DNA of 64,000 nt from the NCBI RefSeq assembly GCF_051401765.1, contig NW_027480542.1, positions 806,001 to 870,000 of the forward strand, in the 5' to 3' direction. The notes beneath the pieces are model-generated. The model did not search any database. It worked only from the letters and a program-made list of their open reading frames with translations, and was not told the DNA's origin. The DNA comes from Calliopsis andreniformis. Its lineage: Eukaryota > Arthropoda > Insecta > Hymenoptera > Andrenidae. Each line of letters opens with the position of its first letter. Position 1 is the stretch's first letter. Positions 58,316 to 64,000 of the stretch are shown here, in pieces. Position numbers and translations under genes: made by a program.

Positions 58316-61006
58316 TTAGTTGTCTTTGTCTTTTTCAATCTGTAGTAGGTCGATTGGCCACTGCCTCTTTAACCTTCTTGTTACCTTTGGAGGGTTGATG
58401 ATTTCAGCAATCAGTTTGCTTTCGTGATCCATAAGACTTGGGTGGTAGAGTGATGATAGTCTACGTATTTCTTCAGTTACGAATGGGATATTGGGATCAT
58501 TGTGTATGGTGAAGTTTGAAACGTACCAGGGCGAGTTGGTTAGTGTGCGTAATGTTTTTGACTGCAGTCTTTGTATGATTTTTGTGTTTGTGGGTTTAGT
58601 ACAACCCCATAATTGTATCCCGTAGATCTATATAGATTTTATAATACATTTGTAAAGTAGAACTTTGTTGTTTAGGGAAAGTTTAGATTTACGATCCAGT
58701 AGCCAAGACATTTATGTAGCTTTAAGTTTAATTGTTGTCGTTTTGTTTTGACGTGTTTCTGCCATGTTAGTTTTTGGTCAAGGTATAATCCCAGGTATTT
58801 TACTTCGGTTTGGACTGGTATTAGTGTGTTGTGGATGGAGACTCGTAGGCAATTTATGCGTTTCGTTGTGAAGGTGATTTGCGCTGACTTTGTTTGGTTT
58901 ATTTTAAGTTTCCATTTGTTAAACCACTGTTGTAAAAGGTCTAAGTGATGTTGAAGTTGTTTTGATGCCAATTCTGCGTTGCTATTTACTGCTAACAGGG
59001 CTGTATCATCTGCGAAGGTTGCAATTGTAGTATCTTCTGTCGTAGGTAGGTCTGCTGTGTATAGTAGGTATAATAGGGGTCCTAGCACGTTTCCTTGAGG
59101 TACGCCCGATTGTACTTTGTAATAATCCGAGTGTGACTTATTGTGATTTACTTGGCAGAATCTGTCAGTGATGTATGATTTTAACAGCATGTAGTATGGG
59201 CTTGTGAAATTTTTCTTAATTTTGTGTAAGAGTCCTTTATGCCAGACTTTGTCGAAAGCTTGGGCAACATCGAGGAATACGGCTGTACATAGTGTCTTCT
59301 GCTCCAGGCTAGCTACGATTTTATTTACTATTCTATTCGTTTGCTGTAGAGTAGAGTGTCTTTGCCGAAATCTGAATTGATAATCAGGGATGACAGTTGA
59401 TATATCTACATCCTCTCTGATTCTTTTTAACAGCAGTCTTTCTAATACTTTTGAAGGCATGGGTAACAGACTAATCGGACAATATGAGCTTACTTCATTC
59501 ATTTGTTTACCAGGTTTATGTATCATTATGATTTAGGCGAATTTCCATATTAGCGGGTAGTATGATATTCTGAGCATTCTATTCTAAATAGTTGTTAGTA
59601 ATACTATTGCTTTTTTTGGCAGTTGCTTAAGTATTGTTCCGGTGATTAGATCATATCCGGGAGCCTTTAGTGGTTTTATTTTTTTTATTTCCTACATTAC
59701 TTCCATAGGCGTGAAATGTTTTATTGGTAACGACATTTGGAGTGGTGCTGTAAGGAATCTATCTATTTTATTATCGGAGTTAGTATTTGATGATGACATA
59801 AATACATGTTCAAGATGTTCGGCAAAAACGGTAGCTTTTTCGATATCACTTTTTGCCCAGCTGCTGTTTCTCCTCCTCAGCGGTGGCATCAATATTTGTG
59901 GTCTTTTAAATTTTTTGGTGGCCTTCCAGATTCTGTGGTCGCTTTTCGATAGAATAGCAATGTAGTGTTCGAAACTTTGGTTTCGTGCATTTGTTAGCGT
60001 TTTATGTAGTTTCCGTCTTAACTTGTTGTCAATATGCCTGTCGTCCCTATTTTGCGTTCGTTGCCATTTATTCCGTGCTCTTCTTTTTGCTGCTACTAGC
60101 TCGCGTATGTGTTGTGGTATTTTTTGATTTTGATTTTCCTTTGGTGTAGTTGGAATAGGTGTTGAGTACCATGCTGCTTCTTGTATTAGGATGGTGAAGT
60201 ATTGCGTTGCATTGTCTAACCTCATTGGGTTCTTTTAACCTAATATTGAGATTTATATGTTCAGCTATATATGCACGAAATTTGTCCCAATTTGTTTTGG
60301 TTGTGATAAGTTTTGGTATGACTGGTTTACTTATTACGTAAGTACTTAAGGTTGCAATAACTGGAGAATGGTCCGATGATAGTTCAAAGTTGGATTCAGC
60401 TTGAGAATAAGTTGGATTATTTCCTCTGAGAATAAAGAAGTCTAGCAGATCCGGTATCTTGGAGAAATCCGTTGGCCAGTAGGTTGGTTTGCCGGTAGTA
60501 ATGTATTTGCAGTTTAGCTTAGTTATGGCTCGTAGTAGATTCCGTCCATTCGATGTTATGAGTCTTGCTCCCCATTCAGTGTGTTTAACTTTCCAATCAC
60601 CGCCTATTAAGAATTTAGATCCAAGGGATTTGAAGAACGCCGTATATTCTTCCACTTTTATGGTGTGCCTTGGAGGGCAATAAAATGCAGAAATTGTGAA
60701 TGGATGCGGTTTCGCTTCTACTTGAATATTTGTGCTTTGTATTTTAACCGTTTGATGATGTACTAGTTCGTGTTGTGCAATCTTGTTTCGGATTATTACA
60801 GCTGCTCCCCCATGAGCAGTGTTATCTGAGCGGGGGGTATGGTAGATTTTATACTACGGCATTCTAAATATAGTATTCGCGGTGAAGTGCATTTCAGATA
60901 TTAATGCTATATCAATCTTATTAAATTGTAAGAGGTTCTGTAACTCTAGTTTATGATTAACTAGACCGTTGGCCTTCCATAGCAGAATTCGTAGTGAATT
61001 ATCCAT
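58316..61006 (-). pseudogene. Jockey ORF2: endonuclease/reverse transcriptase, lightly damaged
   Basis: About 896 codons. It starts MDNSLRILLWKANGLVNHKL at 61006. The APE-type endonuclease follows (ALISEMHFT; HGGAAVIIR; ISAFYCPPRHTI; GGDWKVKHTEWG, where the usual GGD-F/Y-N has lost its Asn; SSDHSPVI). A linker follows, then RT: APGYDLIT, SYCPISLLP (usual SYRPISLLP), FLDVAQAFDKVWHKGL, SGVPQGNVLGPLLY and the catalytic TFADDTALLA, then LGLYLDQKLTWQKHV. The C-terminus is PWYVSNFTIHNDPNIPFVTE ... RQWPIDLLQIEKD. It primes cDNA at a nicked target. One frameshift near 60068-60225 and about three stops near 59540-59700 interrupt it. Confidence 0.9.
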
Positions 61007-62221
61007 TATTGATTAATTTTATTTATGACAGTGGTTAGCATGTTTAATATCATACTGTTTTTGTGGATCAGTTGTTGAAACATAGTTTTGAACTCGTTTA
61101 AAAAGATTGATATTTGTTCTGTTACGTTAGTTGTCCTTTCAGTTTGTTCTAATGCTTGAGAGTAGGATTTTTGTTGGGTTGCTGGTGCTTCGACTTGTAT
61201 TTGATTTGAGGTTAGGTGTGGGAATTCGTTATTGTCTCTGACATTGATATTTGTGTTATGTGGTTAAGCAGGATTTCGTCTGCTTTGATATGTTGTTTTT
61301 TCTCTTGCTTTCTGTAAGTTTTTGTAAACGTCACATCCTTTGTAGTTGGAGGGCTGACTTCCTTCACATAGAGCACATTTTGCTGGGATATTTGGAGGCT
61401 TTTTTGCAAAGAATTGTGTTGTGTTCGCGTCCGCATTTAACACAAGCATATAGTTTCGTGCAGTAGGTTTTAGTGTGCCCATAACATTGGCATCTTGTGC
61501 ACTGCACAATATTGTTTTTTTTCTGGGAGCTTCAACTGCTATTTTTGGGTTGCATATATACTTGTATCGTAGATGCTTTTATTGTTATCTTTGGGTTCTA
61601 AGTTGATAAAGTACAGAGGAAGTGGTTCTTTTGTTTTGCGATGTCTGATATTTACGATGTTACGAATTGTGTGACCATGTTTTTCTATTTCTTGTTTTAT
61701 TCCCTCTGTCGATATTGAGTGATACACATTCCTCAATACTACTCTACATGCTCTTTCTTCCCTGAGTTGGTATGTGTGGTGTACTATTTTATCCTACTGG
61801 AGCTTTTTAATTAATTCCCTATAGCAGTTAAATGTAGCTACATTTATTTTAATTATTTCGTTTGATTGGGCCTTGCATCGATATTGTTCTGTATTTATCG
61901 TTAGTGTTATGTACTCTACCATTTTTTGATAGTTCATTACTCCACAGATAAATATTGATGGCGGTTTATGGTCGCTTTGTTGTTTACTTTGAGTGTTTAT
62001 TTCGGTGTTATCTGTTTCGCGTATTTGCATGTATACGTCTGGAAGCTGTGATAGTTCGTCGTATCGGTTTTGAGTACTAAGATGGAACGACTCCTTTACC
62101 ATAATTGGTTCTGGAGAGCGGTTTGATATTTTTCTTTTCTTTATAATCTGCAAGTGAACTTATCTGCTGTTTCCGAACCATTATTGTTACTATTTGATTT
62201 GATACAGATAGGGGTATCCAT
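61006..62221 (-). pseudogene. Jockey ORF1 (gag-like RNA-binding protein), frameshifted
   Basis: Starts MDTPICIKSNSNNNGSETAD at 62221. It has the central gag domain (PPSIFICGVMNYQKMVEYIT; VYHSISTEGIKQEIEKHGHT; NIRHRKTKEPLPLYFINLEP), then remnants of CCHC knuckles (CALCEGSQPSNYKGCDVY), and a C-terminal SYSQALEQTERTTNVTEQIS plus FLNEFKTMFQQLIHKNSMIL typical of Jockey-clade Gag. The stop overlaps the ORF2 start as TAATG. At least two frameshifts split it. In intact relatives this protein coats element RNA. Confidence 0.85.
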
Positions 62222-62300
62222 CGCTGAATGTATTTGTCACTGTTGTATTGCAACTAAACACTTAGTGCTTAGCACAGTGTCGATAGTCACATGCCTCCCC

Positions 62301-62727
62301 CTCTCGATTTAATTCCGTAGCGGTCAAAGAATATTCTTACAGTTAATTTATAAGGTTCACTGAATTACACCAGCACCCGTTAATCGAATACACGGTTTAG
62401 CACTGCGAAGTCAGACTTTCTGTTTACAAACACGGAGCGATGCGTAAGACATCCGTACAGCTCGGTGGTCGAGACAGAACTCGATATGCCGTCTGAATCA
62501 CGGGGTCCCTCAGGTCCCTCATACAGTTCTGAAACGTCGTGCGCGCCGGGCATGGTGTTAACCGAAATTAGTGGCGAATCTGATTTACGGTATTTTCTCC
62601 CAAAAGGCGTCTCTTGATACAGATTTCGCGAGGTAGCCGTCCAGCCCTTCTCGTGACGAAATTCGTAATAGGGGACGGAGCTATACGCAACATCACGTAC
62701 TATACCTAAATAGTATACTATTTCTAA
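62301..62727. other. spacer between retroelements, nothing recognised
   Basis: Moderately GC-rich with no open frame of note. It may be Jockey leader or an older fragment. Confidence 0.4.
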
Positions 62728-63050
62728 ATGTTACATATGTAATCCTTTACTTATATGGTGTGTGTTAATTAAAGGAAAATTTCTGTTTCCTGATTGGTTA
62801 TCGAAAAGCTTCGCCAACAAGTACAAAAGACGACAAACTTTGTACAAACCAGAGAACTCAATAAACTCTCTCAAGGAACAAAACTCTGTTCAACTTTTTT
62901 TCGTCGGCACAATTCGTGCATCGCACATTACGTGAAAAACATCTTGGCAGCACAAACCATACAACGCTGGTCCTTCGAGGCATCGTCGGCACATTACGTG
63001 GAAACTTACAGAGCTTAAACGATCCTTAGATCAATCACAAGCCCAATCAT
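62728..63050 (+). repeat. probable BEL/Pao 5' LTR
   Basis: Begins TGTTACATATGTAATCC and ends CCCAATCA one base before a PBS-like TGG, a length of about 322 bp. It has TG...CA ends, but no 3' LTR is visible because the element leaves the window, so this rests on position only. Confidence 0.35.
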
Positions 63051-63068
63051 TGGTCCTTCGAGTCGGAT
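63051..63068 (+). promoter_or_regulatory. primer-binding site, tRNA-Tyr-like
   Basis: TGGTCCTTCGAGTCGGAT is close to the complement of the 3' end of eukaryotic tRNA-Tyr (GGCTCGAAGGACCA). TGGTCCTTCGAGG recurs at 62960. It is correctly placed upstream of the BEL/Pao gag. Confidence 0.45.
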
Positions 63069-63428
63069 CTTTGAGCATCATCTGAGGACTGAGATCAGTA
63101 TTCTGGATCCATCATCCTGGGAAAGATGTTGTCTTGGATCATCGCAGTTCTTACGACACCGTTCATTCGTAAGCTCAGTGAATTGCAGTTGACTGCTGGA
63201 CTTCACGAAGGCATAATTGGATTATGGATCATCGTACGGTCACGTTGGACCGATATTGGTTGCTGGATTCCTGAGAGCTTTGGACTGCAGCTCGTTTCTC
63301 TACACCTTCTACATCTTCGAGGCAGCGTAGCATCCGTCGAGGAATACTAGTAACGTACGATGCGTTCGCAGATCCATCCTCACCGATTGTCGAGGCATCA
63401 AAGTTCTCCGTCTACGTAATATACGTAA

Positions 63429-64000
63429 TATAATACACATAATACTGATGCATTGATCGACTTATCTCCAGTTAAGAAATCGTCCGGTACTACAATTAGA
63501 GAATTTATTGATACCGTCAATAACCACATTTCGGCATTAGGCGCACTTGGTTTGCCAGTCAAGCAATGGGATTTGTTGATAGCTTCCCTTCTTTCCAAAA
63601 AACTTGATCCAGCTTCGCGTGTTGAATGGGAAAAACGTGCCCTACAGTCAGAGGATTTTCAAATATTTAGAGAACTTATTGAAATTCTAGAGCAAAGATC
63701 GCGATTATTGGAGCGTACCAAACCAGTAACTAGTTTGTCTTCTCCTAGTAGTAACTCAAATTTGAATGGAATTAGGACCAGAAGTCAAGTGAGCATCTCA
63801 TCACACGTTGCAAGTAGGCCCAATCTATGCGTACTCTGCAAAGGTGAGCAAACATTGTTTCAATGCAGGGAGTTAAAGTCCATATCTCACGCAAAAAAAC
63901 ATGACACCATCAAACGTTTACAATGTTGTTTTAATTGTTTACAAATGGGACACGGCGTAAAGACTTGCACTCGCGGAGCGTGTAGGACGTGCGGAAATAA
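63429..64000 (+). CDS. BEL/Pao retrotransposon gag (partial, runs off the window)
   Basis: Open from 63429 to the window end, 190 codons. It reads ALIDLSPVKKSSGTTIREFI, then DTVNNHISALGALGLPVKQW, then LIASLLSKKLDPASRVEWEK and ELIEILEQRSRLLERT. This is the second half of the DUF1759 Gag domain of BEL/Pao elements. A CCHC-type knuckle region follows: LCVLCKGEQTLFQCRELKSI ... RLQCCFNCLQMGHGVKTCTR ... CRTCG. Only about 360 bp separate it from the PBS, too little for the usual N-terminal Gag, so the 5' part is probably deleted. Pol would lie beyond 64000. Confidence 0.8.

Larger units (their letters stand above)
58190..62300 (-). mobile_element. Jockey-type non-LTR retrotransposon, nearly full length
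   Basis: Minus-strand order is 5' leader (about 62300-62222), ORF1 (gag), ORF2 (endonuclease plus reverse transcriptase) and a 3' tail (58315 to about 58190) ending near GTAATAAAGAAAAATAAGA. Both ORFs are recognisable from start to stop, with a handful of stops and frameshifts. The 3' poly(A) and target duplications are not clear. Confidence 0.85.

Overview
This window is eukaryotic and almost certainly from an insect, probably a hymenopteran (that narrower placement is inference). It is AT-rich and intron-rich, with GT-AG introns and a transposon load typical of insects: piggyBac, hAT, Transib, a Tc1/mariner-like group, Jockey, Copia and BEL/Pao. No bacterial operons, CRISPR arrays, rRNA or tRNA genes are visible. 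Most open frames are random or are shadows of transposon coding.

The only host gene I can support is a plus-strand SLC46-type (proton-coupled folate transporter-like) major facilitator gene. Four consecutive internal exons are clear: 22256-22357, 23396-23533, 23631-23714 and 42104-42260. All splice phases agree, and a possible terminal exon lies at 54343-54598. The introns after the third and fourth exons (about 18.4 kb and 12 kb) are packed with transposons. The 5' exons were not found.

Layout. 1-22 kb holds old transposon relics: a foldback element with a piggyBac fragment (525-2365), a Copia gag with its primer-binding site (6830-7675), two Transib (RAG1-related) relics (8160-9165; 13855-15135), a solo LTR (10205-11630) and a degraded mariner-like element with long inverted ends (16853-19876). 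27.7-35.4 kb is an array of abutting foldback elements that share TACAGGGTGT ends; one carries an inverted pair of coding-like segments. 35.5-39.5 kb has two more LTR-like blocks and a hAT relic. 43.3-46.4 kb is a TA-flanked element that hosts an intact 613-residue piggyBac transposon. 46.8-53.9 kb is a hAT element with a perfect 8-bp target duplication, itself invaded by another hAT, a solo LTR, a short repeat and a defective piggyBac. 55.3-56.5 kb has a foldback element holding a piggyBac-type MITE, next to another hAT relic. 58.2-62.2 kb is a nearly full-length Jockey retrotransposon (minus strand). 62.7 kb to the end is a BEL/Pao element running off the window.

The transposons are nested in a readable order, so relative insertion ages can be inferred. 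The intact piggyBac is probably the youngest insertion. The abutting TACAGGGTGT foldback array and the captured-exon candidate inside it are the least ordinary features.
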